Below are positions 34,823 through 46,900 of a DNA stretch of 64,000 nt, in pieces. The notes beneath the pieces were generated by a model that did not search any database, had not been told where the DNA came from, and saw nothing but the letters and a program-made list of their open reading frames with translations. Within the stretch, counting starts at the first letter, position 1, and each line of letters begins with the position of its first letter. The position numbers and the translations under genes are program-made. This DNA comes from Neurospora crassa OR74A (Eukaryota > Ascomycota > Sordariomycetes > Sordariales > Sordariaceae), in assembly GCF_000182925.2 (NCBI RefSeq), contig NC_026505.1:3782001-3846000 (forward strand). The letters are read 5' to 3'.

Positions 34823-36852
34823 ATGGCTTCTTCGCAACCTAACATGGAAAAGTTCCTGCGCGAATGGCGCCAGGATGCCCTCAACAAAGCTCAATACGAG
34901 TCAGCTATATTCATAGGGGACAAGCTCCTAGCTATGACAAGTAAGCACTTGTATTCACCCTCACCCCGGTAGCGGCTTTGATGTCTAACTGTTGGGTTAC
35001 CCCAGACGACGACAACGATGCCTTCTTTCTAGCCCAAGTCCACTTTGCCGCCGGAAATTATACTCGAGCACAGGCACTGCTTGTCAAACAAGACCTCCTC
35101 ACCTCGAGTCCATCCTGCCGATACCTCGCAGCGCACTGCCTAATCAAACAAAACAACTTTGTCGAGGCCCTTGCAATACTAGGCGAACACACCCCGACAC
35201 ATCTATTTGCGACTAATGCGAAACGGAAGACTACTCGAGGCTTGCGCGGCACCACAGCAAGAGCCAGTTCAAAAACACCATCGCGCCACCATGACCAAGG
35301 CGACGATATACCAGAGGAAGACATACCAAGCAGGCGCTACGAAGCCTCCATGTGCTATCTTCGAGGGCTCTGTTACGCCAAGCAGAATGCCTTCGACCGA
35401 GCCAAGGAAGCCTACAAAGATGCTCTGCGAATCGATGTCCAGTGTTTCGAGGCCTTCAGTCAACTGGTCAAGAACTCGCTGATGTCGCCCGATGAGGAGG
35501 ACGAGTTTATGCAGTCGCTCGCCTTCGACTCGATTCGCGCTCCAGGCGATGACCCAGACATGGAGGACGAACCAGCCGACTACGTGCATATGCTGTACCA
35601 AACACAGCTCTCCAAATACCGCAACCCACAAGCCTTCAACACAGCCATCGAGTCGCTCTCGACACACTACGGTCTCGAGAACAATGCCGATATTCTGCTT
35701 GCCAAGGCCGACCTGCTCTATACGCAATGCCGCTTTAAGGATGCGCTTGCGATCACCGAGTCGATCCTGATGGACGACAAATACAATTTCGCCGTCTACC
35801 CGATTCATCTTGCCTGCCTGTACGAGCTCCGAAAAACGAACGTACTCTTCCTGATCGCCCACGAACTAGCCGACACCCACCCCGACGAACCCTGCACCTG
35901 GCTCGCCGTCGGAATCTATTACTTCACCACGGGCAAGATCGCCGACGCGCGCCGCTACTTCAGCAAGGCCAGCATGATGGACGCCAACTTTGGTCCGGCC
36001 TGGATAGGCTTTGCGCACACCTTCGCCGCTGAAGGCGAGCACGACCAGGCTGTGACGGCTTACTCGACCGCCGCCCGCTTATTCACAGGCACCCACCTGC
36101 CGCAGGTCTTTTTGGGCATGCAGAACCACGCCATGAACAACATGACGGCCGCCGAGGAGTTCCTCAAGACGGCCTACTCGCTGTGCAAGACAGACCCGCT
36201 GTTGCTCAACGAGATGGGCATCGTGCTCTACCACCAGGACCGCCTGAAGGAGGCCGTCAAGATGTTCGACCAGGCCCTTGCCATTGCCGAGGAGACCGAT
36301 AGCGATCCTCACGCTTGGCTGGGTGCCCGCACGAACCTGGGGCATGCGCTGAGGCGGCTGAGGAAACATGATGAGGCGTTGGAGGAATTTGACCAGGTCC
36401 TTCGCGATGGCGGGAAAGATGCCCAGATATTTTGCGCCAAGGGATTGATATACCTGGATCAAGGGAGACCAGATGAGGCGGTACGGGTGTTGCATGAGGC
36501 GTTGGCGATACACCCGCAGGACCCCATCGCTACGGAGTTGCTGAATAAGGCGCTTGAGGAATCGGCAGAAGCAGGGGGGATAGGGCTGCTAGGGACTGCA
36601 GATGCGGATCTGGGCGGAGAAGCGGGGGATGAGGCGATCACGGCCAGCTTTGAGCAGTTGCTGGGGGGTGCGGCGAGGATGAGATTGGCTAGGGAGAGGG
36701 GGAGGCGGGCCGTTGCGGAGACGCCAGGACAAGGTGGTGTGAAGGATAAAGGGAAGGGCGTTGCTAGGGGTGGAAGGAGGGGAGCGGCGGGGGGCACTAG
36801 ATTGTTTAGGGGAGATCAAGAAGAGGTGGATAGCATGGAGCTGAGCGATTGA
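34823..36852 (+). CDS. apc6: Anaphase-promoting complex subunit 6 (Cdc16/Cut9), TPR protein
   Basis: TPR scaffold subunit of the anaphase-promoting ubiquitin ligase, nuclear. Exons 34823-34940 and 35006-36852, with a 65-nt intron (GTAAGC, branch CTAAC, CCCAG), give 654 residues. The start MASSQPNMEKFLREWRQDAL is typical of fungal Cut9. TPR units run from about residue 45 to 560, including FFLAQVHFAAGNYTRAQALL, MCYLRGLCYAKQNAFDRAKEAY, TWLAVGIYYFTTGKIADARRYF, GPAWIGFAHTFAAEGEHDQA and LLNEMGIVLYHQDRLKEAVKMF. A loop with PSRHHDQGDDIPEEDIPSRR interrupts the early repeats. The C-terminus is Gly/Arg-rich and ends MELSD. The use of the first ATG, after CAGC, is supported by conservation of the first exon. 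Confidence 0.95.
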
Positions 36853-37230
36853 ACAAGGATGGTAATGGGGATTTGATTGATTAGCACTGTTGTTGAATTA
36901 TCCGTACTTGGCACATCAGCACGACGGTAAATAGGCATAGCGATGGCGTCCAGGATAGGATATTGATCAAGGCTGGAACTAAAAGTTGGAACGGGAGGCC
37001 AAGGAAAGCACGGAGTATTAAAAGCAGATGATTCATGACGGGGTATTGGGTTGGAATCGAGCCAGTGGTTGGTAAGTCTTGGATTCAGCTCATCATCGTA
37101 TCCAACCCTTGTGTCGTGTACATTACTGTCGTACTAATAATCCCCTGATCATACATCAAACATTACATGATTATCGTAAGTTCGTAAAAGACATCCCCAT
37201 ACTCAGAGATCATCCCCCATTATTATACCC
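36853..37230. other. Convergent 3' flanks of APC6 and AACS
   Basis: 378 bp of AT-rich sequence between two converging stop codons. No feature recognised. Confidence 0.6.
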
Positions 37231-39724
37231 TCAAAGGTTAGGATGAGGATTCACCAGCTCCTCCACCTTGGCAAACTGGTAGTAAAAGTCCAGACTCTGC
37301 GGATTAGCCAGCGTCCCACTCGGCTTGACCTTGCGTCCGCACACGATGTGTTTGACGGGTAATTCAACCTTTTTAAGATTGATGGTTGTCTGTATTTCAT
37401 TTCCGTTGTTAGTTATCAACCCCAGAAGAAAGGTACTCTCACGGGAAAAGAAGGGGAAAAAGGAAAACTCACCGGAATCTCAGGCGTCTCAAAAATCCAT
37501 TTCGGCACATGCCTCTTACTCAGATCCTTTCCAATCGCCTCCTTGACCTCCTTCACTAGCGCCTCATCCAGCTTCTGGCCGGGCTTCATCAGCAAGAAGA
37601 GCATCACACTCTCATCATGATCCTTCGGCCTCCTCTGCCCTACACACAACGAATCCTGCACGCGATCGGCGAACCTGCGCTCAATGACACTGTAAATCTC
37701 CGCCGAGCCAAATCTCACACCCGAAGGGTTGAGAACCCCGTCGGCGCGACCGAGGAGGTGCAAAGATCGCGTGGTCGGGTGAATCACGCAGAAATCGCCG
37801 TGTGCCCAGACGTGCGGGAAGCGCGCAAAATAAGCAGAGTGGTAGCGCGTTCCCGGGGACGCCACCCCCCCTTTCTGGCCGTCGGGAATGGGATCGGCCC
37901 AGAAGAAGCAAGGGAGGTTGGGAAATGCGGTGGTGGCGACCAGTTCGCCTGCTGTGCCTTCGGGGACGGGACGGCCTGGTTCGCCATCCCCAACCATGGA
38001 GTCGTAGATTTCCACGGCGACGCCCAGCGAGGGACCCTGGGTGCCGCCGACGTAGACGGGCGTCAGGGGGTTGCAGATGCCGAAACAGCCGGCGATGTCG
38101 GTGCCTCCTGAGATATTGGCGAGTTGGACCGAAGGGGGGAAGCCAGAGTCGTAGAACCACTCGAAGAGCTGGTCGGAGAGAACCATCCCTGTGCAAGTGA
38201 CGATCCGCAGAGCTGAGAGGTCGGCCATTTCACGGGGTGATTGGCCGTTTTTGGCAAATTCGAACATCCATCGGGGAGAAATGCCTAACTTGGTAGCTCT
38301 ATGCTGGGCGGCGAGGGAAATCAAGATGGAGGAGTCGGGTTTGAACGGCGAGCCGTCGTAGATGATGGTTTTGCCGCCGTAGAGCAAGATGGCAACGTTG
38401 GAGAGGTACATGATCCAGCCTGTGGTGGTGTATTGGAGGGTTACGTCGGAGCCCGTCAGACCTTCGTGGAGCCCGCCTTCTTTGAAGTAAGAGATCATCA
38501 CGCCGCCGAGGGAGTGTACGATGGCTTTGGGCGTTCCGGTGGTGCCGGAGGAGTAGCAGATCAGGTAGGGTTCGTGGAAGGGGATGCGGACGAAGTCCGG
38601 GATGGCGGGCGTGGCGCCTGCGGAAGCAAGAAAGTCGTCCCAGGTGATGGCTTTTGGAACGGCCGAGATGTCGCGGGCTTCGGAGAAGCGTCGGATGGAG
38701 ACTATGTTGTCAAAGTTGCTGCAGTCTTTGAGGCCCTCGACCACTTCGGCCATCTTTTCCCGGAGGTCGACGATCTTGCCGTTGTAGAGGGCTGCGTCGT
38801 CCATAAAAAGCAGCTTGGGATTAACTTGCACCGTCCGCTGCAGGATGCCCTTGGTGCCCATGTCGGTAGAGCTGCTGCTGAAGATGGCGCCCAGCCACGA
38901 GGTGGCCAGCCAGACGAGCAGTGTGTCGATGCTGTTGGAACCCACAATGACCACAATGTCGCCCTTCTTGACTCCACGCGCCTTCATCGCGGCGGCTAGT
39001 CTCCCTGCTCGCTCGCGCAGCTCGCCGTAGGTGGCATCGCGGGTTTCGCTTGCGCCTTCACGCACCTCGGTCACGGCTACCTTGTCGTCTTCCTTCCCTA
39101 CTGTGGATCGGATTTGACTTGAAGAGCTGCCCTTGGGTCGGGAGTAGAGCACGTTCTCGGCGTAGCTGAGCTTGACGCCCTCGAACCAGATGGGAACGGC
39201 GTCAATGGGGGCGGATTCGTCGACTACTCTGCTGTAGGTGCCTTCGTGGATATAGTTGGCTTCCTCCCAGACGTCTGCCCAGAATTGCGAGCGGTTTCGG
39301 AGGGAGTATTCATGGAGCTCCGAAAAGGTCTAAAAGGAATATTGTTAACATACCGGGGTACAATGGGTTCAAATGGCGGACATGGAATACTGACCTTCAT
39401 GTCAAGTCCATGTCGCTTATTCACATTCTGCAAGAACCGCCACATCGGCGTGCTCTCCGGGTCCGGGTGCTCCCAGAGTTTCCTCGGGATCACGTCTGGG
39501 CGCATGATGATTTCGTTGATTTCGTCTTCCAATGTGTCCTCGACTTTTGAGTTTGTGATGGTTTCTGTGCTGAGGACTTCCGTAACAACTTCTGCAACCC
39601 CTGTAACCCCTGTAACTTCAGTGTTAACTCCCATCTCGACATCCGCAGAGTTCATCACGGCAGTAGGACCAGTCGCAGCCGACGACGACAAAGCCGATAA
39701 CGGCAATTCCGCTGCCACCGACAT
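37231..39724 (-). CDS. Acetoacetyl-CoA synthetase
   Basis: Activates acetoacetate to acetoacetyl-CoA (ANL adenylating superfamily), probably cytosolic, feeding sterol and ketone metabolism. Exons 39724-39395, 39329-37473 and 37389-37231 (introns 65 and 83 nt) give 781 residues. The family core starts at RPDVIPRKLWEHPDPESTPMWRF. FSELHEYSLRNRSQFW and VPIWFEGVKLSYAENVL follow. The AMP-binding motif is CYSSGTTGTPKAIVHSLGG; further motifs are YTTTGWIMY, VQLANISGGTDI, FWAHGD-like VWAHGDFC and RADGVLNPSGVRFG. The last exon supplies TTINLKKVELPVKHIV, the C-terminal catalytic Lys region. The first 75 residues are a Val/Thr/Ser-rich extension not part of the usual enzyme (about 670-700 residues). A later in-frame Met (residue 24) is another possible start. 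A single-copy acetyl-CoA synthetase is excluded by the NPSGVRFGSAEIY segment. Confidence 0.93.
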
Positions 39725-40994
39725 CTTTTGGTAAATGGTATCGAAGGCAAAATATGTTACGAAATGGGGGAAAAGAAAGAAAAAAAACAAAATCACTTGG
39801 AAGGAATCTCTTACCAAGAGGGAACCGGACGGCTGTCGTTCTTCAACTATATATCCACTTTCCACTTTTCCTTAGCCAACAAACTCTTGACTGCTTCTGG
39901 CCCACAGTCAAACAATCCAAGTCGTCCAAGTCGTCCAAGTCGACCAATGCGGCGAAACAGTCAGCTAGGTTAGCTACCTTACCTAGTTCGTTTCAACCTC
40001 CTTCACCGCGACACGCGCCAAATGCGATGACGAACGTCGATCAGTAGCAGTATTGGTAGTATGTATATAGTGTGGAATGCAGGTACTCTGGTGCCCGTGA
40101 TCTGAGACCGCTTTTTCGACGTAGGTGAGGAACCAACAAGCCAATGGCAAAGTGTGCGGTGGAGGACATAGTTGGTGAGCTGGTGTCTTGTGAGAGGCCC
40201 CGTCCCTTCTCTGCTGGAGTTTCTGCGAGGTCAAGTGGAAGTCCTGGCTGAGTGACGGTCCAGTCCTGCGGGTGCCTCTGAGTAAAAGAGGTCAATCGTT
40301 CCTAATGGCTGCTAATGCGGGGAACCGGGGAACCTTTTACCGCTTTTAGCTTGGTATCTAGTGCGGCTGGAAAGCGCTGATCCCCCTCGGACTGCTGGCA
40401 AGTTCCCGAAAGTATCACCGACTGCCCGCCCTGGTTGGGCCTCGGCTCGGGAAGCTTATGTGCTTAGTGCTCTGTTTGTTTGCTTTTACTGTGCTGAACT
40501 GTGTGCATGCAGGACGGACTTGGTTGGAATTGGGGTCAGGGGGTGGTGCCATTGCTCCAAACTCCGATATCGCCAACTCCGTGATGCGGCTGTGTCGGGG
40601 TTTGGGATGAGGGCGAGCAAGCATGTGATTTAATCCGTTACGCACCCGAATGTTGCACCGACGAGCTCATCGAGGATAAGCTCAAGCCACGGCAACTTTA
40701 TTTCACAGTCTCACAAGCCCAAACATTTCATAAACAGCCCGTAGGCCTTGTGTATCTGAATCATTGCTGCTAACTGATCACTTTTCTACTCCTCTTAACA
40801 CCAAGAACAATGCAAACTTTGCGCTCCATACAATAACCGTCATGAATGCAGATACAACCCATCATTACCACATACACCCTGTGCTCTGTCCTCCTTTCCT
40901 AGCATACAAACTCCAACGTTCCTGTAAAATCTTTTCCTCATAATGAAACACACTTTCAGCGACTCAAACTACCATTCAAACCTCCACCCCTCCA
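39725..40994. other. Intergenic region between AACS and TRA1 3' end
   Basis: 1.27 kb. The part next to 39725 is the AACS promoter; it has three copies of the 9-mer TCCAAGTCG at about 39915-39941 and a CTACCTTACCTAG string near 39966. The rest, up to 40994, is the TRA1 3' flank. No gene recognised. Confidence 0.5.
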
Positions 40995-43900
40995 TCACAG
41001 ATACGGCATCCACAACGCCTCACACTGCGCCAGATTCAACGGACTGACCGCCTTCGCAATCAGATCGATGATCGTCTGATACGCCGGCAAGTTGCCCGCC
41101 GGCGCCTGAGCCAGCGATGCTGCCCGCTTGACAATCATCTCGCTGTTCGCCTGCACCGTCTCTCTCAGCTGATTGTCCGACAGGTTCAGCGGCCTGTGAC
41201 TGCTCGTGAACCAAAAGATCATCTCATCACGGACAAACAGCGTCAGCGCGTGCTCGAGCTGGAACTCCGGGTCCGTCAGACAGCGCGCGATCGCCATCAT
41301 GGAAACGGTAAAGATGCCCTCGAGCGCAAGCGGGCCCATGAGCGTCTGGAGGTTGGGCGTGAGACGGAAGGGCACCGGCTCTGTGTTGCTGAAGTAGGGC
41401 TTGTTGGCCGCCATGAGAGCCGTGAGCTCCGAGCCCCAGATGTTACCTGAGCCGCGCGCGATGTTGAACTTGTGCGGGTACCGCTTGTCGATATGCAAGA
41501 TGTACGTCATGAACGTGAGCGCAGCGAGCTGGTACGAGAAGCGACGCCTGAAGAGCCAGAACTCGGCAAAGTCGGGGAAGATAGCCTGGAAATACTGCAG
41601 CACCAGTGTGTGCGGCACCCACTTCTCCTGAATTGCGTTGAGCACTTCAAGACGAGCCGCCGCATTCTGCCCCTGTTCAGATAACTTCTGCATCGACATG
41701 TCAGTATTGCTGCTCTCATCTGTTTTATCCATGGGGACCATGCGACTACTTACCGCGTTCGGCAGCTTTCCATCCATGAGCCCGCGCAATTTCTCCATCG
41801 TAAAGAGGAATGGCTCATCCTTGTGTACACCCGACCTGCGGCAATGGTCCTCGTAAATGCCCTGGAGAGTGATATACGACGTATCCTCTTGAATAATCCT
41901 GATATGAGGAGCAAGAGGTACCATTAAGGGCAGTGTGAACTGGAGATCACGCCTGCGACTCTCCTTCTTGTGGCTCAAGGTCTGATTGAGCTGTCTGAAG
42001 AGCTGAAGAAGGCGCTCTTCGCGACGAGACTGTCGCGCCGCAGGATGCTGAACAGCAAACGAATGAACACTACCATCATGGCCGCGGATCTTCAGGCGGC
42101 GATGCGACACATTGGAAGTGCGGACGAGATCAACATTGGGCAGGAACCTGTCGATACGGATAAAGTCCTGATTCTTGTCCTTATGCTGCAAATATTGACC
42201 TGGAATCTCGACCTCGTCGAACTTCTGATACCGGAACTCGCTAAGATGTGGCGTATAGTGAGAGAAGTTCTCCAAAGGCATGCTTGTGCGACGGCGATCC
42301 AGCTTCTCTTCAAACTTGTCGCGCCATTTCCGGAGTTTGTGGATATACTCATACATGGTGGGTTTGGCCTTAACAAACTCTTGTTCAAATGTACCTCGGA
42401 TGTGAGTCGGCAGTATCGTCTCAGCAAAACGTGTTATATTTGCCTCGGTTGCGACTGGAAGCTTGACGTCTCTGGCATACGAAGTCGGCATACGACTGAC
42501 ATATGACAGGCCGTCGTTAAGGAGTGCAACAATGAGTCTGTATGCGTCTTCGTCAGGTGGGCACTTGAAATGCTTCTGGATCTGATCCACCATGGTCTCC
42601 ATGGACAGCGCCAGGAGCGGGAACGCCGTCTTCAACATGCTCATGATCTCATCGGTAAGTTCCCAAGGTGGCCTCTTCTGGACGGCCTGTGGCTGCGCAC
42701 CAGGGACTGCACCCGCAGCGTGATGGCCTGCCGCGACTTGAGCAGGGTTTGGCGGAGGAACGCTGCCTTGACCAGGTGCCACAGGAACACCATTGACTGC
42801 ACCCTCAGCCTTGACTTCAGGCTTGATCTGTCCAGCAGCATCGCCAGTAGCGGTGGCAGGTCGCGAGTCACCTTCGGGCTTGGGAGTAGCCGTAGCCGTA
42901 GCAGCAGGAGTAGGCTGGCCCGGAGTAGCACTTGCCCTGTTGGCGTTTGCGGCTGCGCTTTGAGCTCGTTGCTGCTGTTGCTGTCTCAGACGCTCCTTAT
43001 TCTCCTGAGCCTTCTTGATTTGCAGCATATCTTCGCGGCTGGTTCGGAGCAGGAAGTAAAGCGCCTGAGGGTAGCTTTTAGCAATCTTGCTCAGGACGAC
43101 CTGGAGTCTCGGTGCCTCCTTGTGATTGAGTCCGGTGAGCAGCTGAGGGATGTACGTAATCCAATACCATGTCGGTGTCTCGCCCTTAAAGTCGTCGAAC
43201 CCGCTCGAGATGGTGTTGTTGGCGTCATCGAGACTCAAAAGCCACAGAATCCGTGCAATGAGCTTCCGTGACTTGTGATTCTTATAGCTTGACACGGCTT
43301 GCAGGTAGCATGTAAGGGCCTGCTTGGCGGCAAGCACATCAGCCGGGTTTTCCCTGAACTTTCTGTCGTTGAAGTAGCCCCATTCTGCCCACGCCTTAGG
43401 GGCCGAGATGTCGTGCGAAAGTGCCATGCCGTAAGCTGTATCAACCTCGTCTTTTTGACCAAGCTTCTCCAGGAACATGCCCTTGAGGGTGAAGAATTCA
43501 GCCTTTTGCTGACCTGTAAAGTAGCCGAGATTGGTGTTGTTAATGACCTCCAGCCCATTTTGCAGCTCTTCTGGGTTCTGATAGTGGCACTTGGCCTGCT
43601 CCCTCAGCTTGAGGAAGGCCTCTTGAATCTCGATGTTCGGCAAGGTGTAGATGCGGCTGAGTTGGTTGATGCACACTTCGTGGAGGCCATGCTTGCGGGC
43701 AACATGCGCGAATCTATTGATAATCCAAGCAGTTTCGTGGAACCCACGGTACGCGAACGAAGCACCACCAGCGCTTTGTCCTCCTTGTTGGGGCAAGAGT
43801 TGAAGATATGTGTTGTTGATGAGACCAAAGACGTGTTGTCTCCATGTGACCAGGTCTTGCCATGCGACAATATCATCCCACGTATTAGGAAGACGATCCC

Positions 43901-46900
43901 GCCATGAGCCGAGGAGCAGCTTAAGCTCACCGGACCGTGCATCGAGGTTGTTCGAGTTGGTTGCGGAAAGACTCTGGCAGATCACACTAGCATCATGAAG
44001 CTCAACCAACTGCTGGAAGTTTTGCAAGATCGGGATGTGCGCTGTGGTGAGACGCTTAGGAAGGTGGTGCCATTTCCGGATGGAAAGTTGGATCGCCTCG
44101 TCAACAACGCGGTTAAAGTCCTGAAGACTCTCTTGCTTGTTGTGATATTTTAACAACGACATGAAGGCCTGGAAAAAGCTTCTGCGCGGGGTAGGCGCAT
44201 CCATCAGGCCCTTGATGTGATTGTCCAGTTGCTCCCTGTTCTCTTGGTTTTGCCAGTACTCAGTGTTGCGCCAGATAGACTCCAACAGCAGGTCTTGCAT
44301 ATTCTCATGCTTAGCAAACTCCTGGAGAATGTCCCATTGCTGGAGCTTCTGGGCGCAAAGAACCCAGTGATCCTCCCACAACATGTATTCGCCCTCGGAG
44401 AAAGGAATGACGCCCGTCCGCGCTTTTATCTGGGCTGCTTCGTACATCTTTTGGGCTTTGTCCCACATGCCATTCTGCTCGTACGATAGCGCTGCGTTGG
44501 TCTCGACAAACTGGCACCGACGACGCCATGTGCCAAAGAAAAGATCTTCCTCACCAAGAGACGCATATAGATCCACCAGTGCGTCGAGGTTGCTTTCCTT
44601 GACGATCGCTGAGTCGTCTCCTGGCTTGATGGCAGCGGTCTCCAACTGGCAGAGAGCTGTGTACCACGCGTCAAAGGTCTTAGCCTCAAACTTGAGAACA
44701 TGGGGTGGTAGCCTGCACTCTGGGAAAGCTTTGGCTGCTCCAGCAAGGAGGGACTGAACCACGTTTGGCCGCTTGTCCATCTGTCTAGAATGGTAATCCT
44801 TGGTGAGAAGGGTGACAAGGCCACGCTGAAGCTCAGGTCTATCCTCCTTCAAAGTCGCGGACCAGAACATTGGGAAAAGAACAACCCAGATATCATTGGA
44901 CAGATTGTTATCAATATGTTGCAGCTGGGTCAAAGGCTCAAGGATGTCTCGCGCCTTGATGTCCCCAAGCTCGGCAATAAAGCGGCGATGGCTTGCCATG
45001 AACGCCTCGTATTTATCATCGCTGATCAAGGCTGGTTCTCTGGTATCTTTGGCATAGCTTCCAATGAGTTGAGAGGCTGACAAGGTACGGAAATCGTCCT
45101 GGTGTAGCTGAATGGGAAGATTCATATCCACTCCTCCGAAAAGAAGCTGGATTGCCTGCGCCAGCCAGAATGAATCGGCTAGCGTATCCCAGTTCTGAGA
45201 CAAAATAACATATGCCAATCTAGCACTGGCAGTCCTAGAGAGACTCTTATCGAAGATGGCCATGAAGCGGGTGCGCATATCCACATCCTGAGCTCTCGTT
45301 CCTATGAGGAACGCGTGCTCCATTCGCACGGTGAGTTCAGTCCGTGTGATTTTGGGGTCCTCATAAATGCGTAGAACAAGGTTGAGGAATTTCATGAGCA
45401 TGGTTGGATCTTGCCTGTGCTCAAACGTGATCATCTTGGAAAGAACGGCTGTCTTTTCCTTCAGAGTTGGCCACGTTCCCTCAGAGCGGAATACCCATCC
45501 CTCAACCATGTCAAGGATCTTTTCACACAGAGCGGTGTGCAGTGACTTTTCCACAATAGTGGCGAGGACGCTCAGGAAAGGTCTCCGGTTGTCCCCGAGA
45601 ATGTCCATACGAAGGGATACAGTCTCAATGGCCTTGATGATCAGCCCAGTCTGTATCTCAAGGTCGTATGCGTTCATTTCGGTTGCAGCATTGGCATTGT
45701 CTGGCTGTGGTCGGGGGATGCCACCCTGTGCCAACGCCGCATAGTGGGAGACGTGGTCTCTAGCCAACTTGGACTGAAGCGACTTCATGATTGCAGGAAT
45801 ATGCTGGTCGATAGCTGTAGGACGACGGCGACCCAATGACCATAGAATATTGATACCGGAAACGTAATTTGCCGCAGCCATACTCTCCGTGGCAATGCCG
45901 GACAGGAACGTGACAACCTCCGAAGTTGGCGCTTCCGTTTCGCCTTCAGCATCAGCATCCTCCATGGGCACATCTTCTGGGACCGCGTCGAGGATTCGCT
46001 TGATTATCGGTCGGACGTCTCGGTCACCATCACATTGCTTGTCAGCCGTGTGGAGGCAGTCCTGAATCTCTGGGTTGTCTGATTTCAAGCACTTCTCCAA
46101 AATCTTTTGGATGTGACTCATATTCTTGACAACCCATTCGTCGGACTTGAAGTGAAGAATGATGCGGATGACCTGAAGGGTGTTGATAATGTTGGTAAGG
46201 AACTTGTCATCGGCCTTCTCCTTGTCGGACGGCTCATTGGACAGTGTGAGGGAGGCCTTCTCGCTGGTCAGGACAATATCCGTGACGTTTTGGAAAAGAT
46301 CCAGATCAAGATCACCCCAATATTGCGGCTGAAGAAGGTTGTAGAGAAGTGCCATCGCCTTCTTGCAGAGTTCACCAGAAGGCGCCGCCAAAGCCGGGAC
46401 AGCGGTGGCGGGTGTGTCCCGCGCCTTCGCTGAAGGGAGCTGATAACGCTCGTTCAACTGAGCGATGAACTCCACCAGATACTTAATCATCTTCTGGCGG
46501 CCCATGGCCGGGATTTCGAACTCCGGCCTCTCACTTTGTCTGGCAGAGGCCGGCGAAACGGACTGCTGCTCATCAAGTTTTCTCTTCTTGGCATTGGGAG
46601 ACTCAGAAACAGAGCGAACAGGTTCTGACCGCTTGCCTTCGACACGACGCTGCTCCCATTGCCAAATCAGCGTCATCATGTTCAGCACCAGCTTCTTACT
46701 CTCGTTAGACGGATTGGGAGGCGCGGCAACCTTGCGCAGGCAGGTAATGATGAGCATGGCGAATTTGTCGCGGGAGTCATAAAACAAGTCCGGATGCCTG
46801 ACGAGGAAGTGGAAGATGCTAGTCATCTGCTGGACGTTTTGACTTTCTTCCGCCAAGATTCGGCGAGGCGCAACAGCCCACACCGCATTCCGGTCGCCGG

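Noticed and set aside
38301-38999. 232-codon plus-strand ORF in AACS
   Set aside because: Antisense shadow of the conserved adenylating domain.
42570-43271. 233-codon and other plus-strand ORFs across TRA1
   Set aside because: They lie antisense to continuous TRA1 coding sequence and show no family features.
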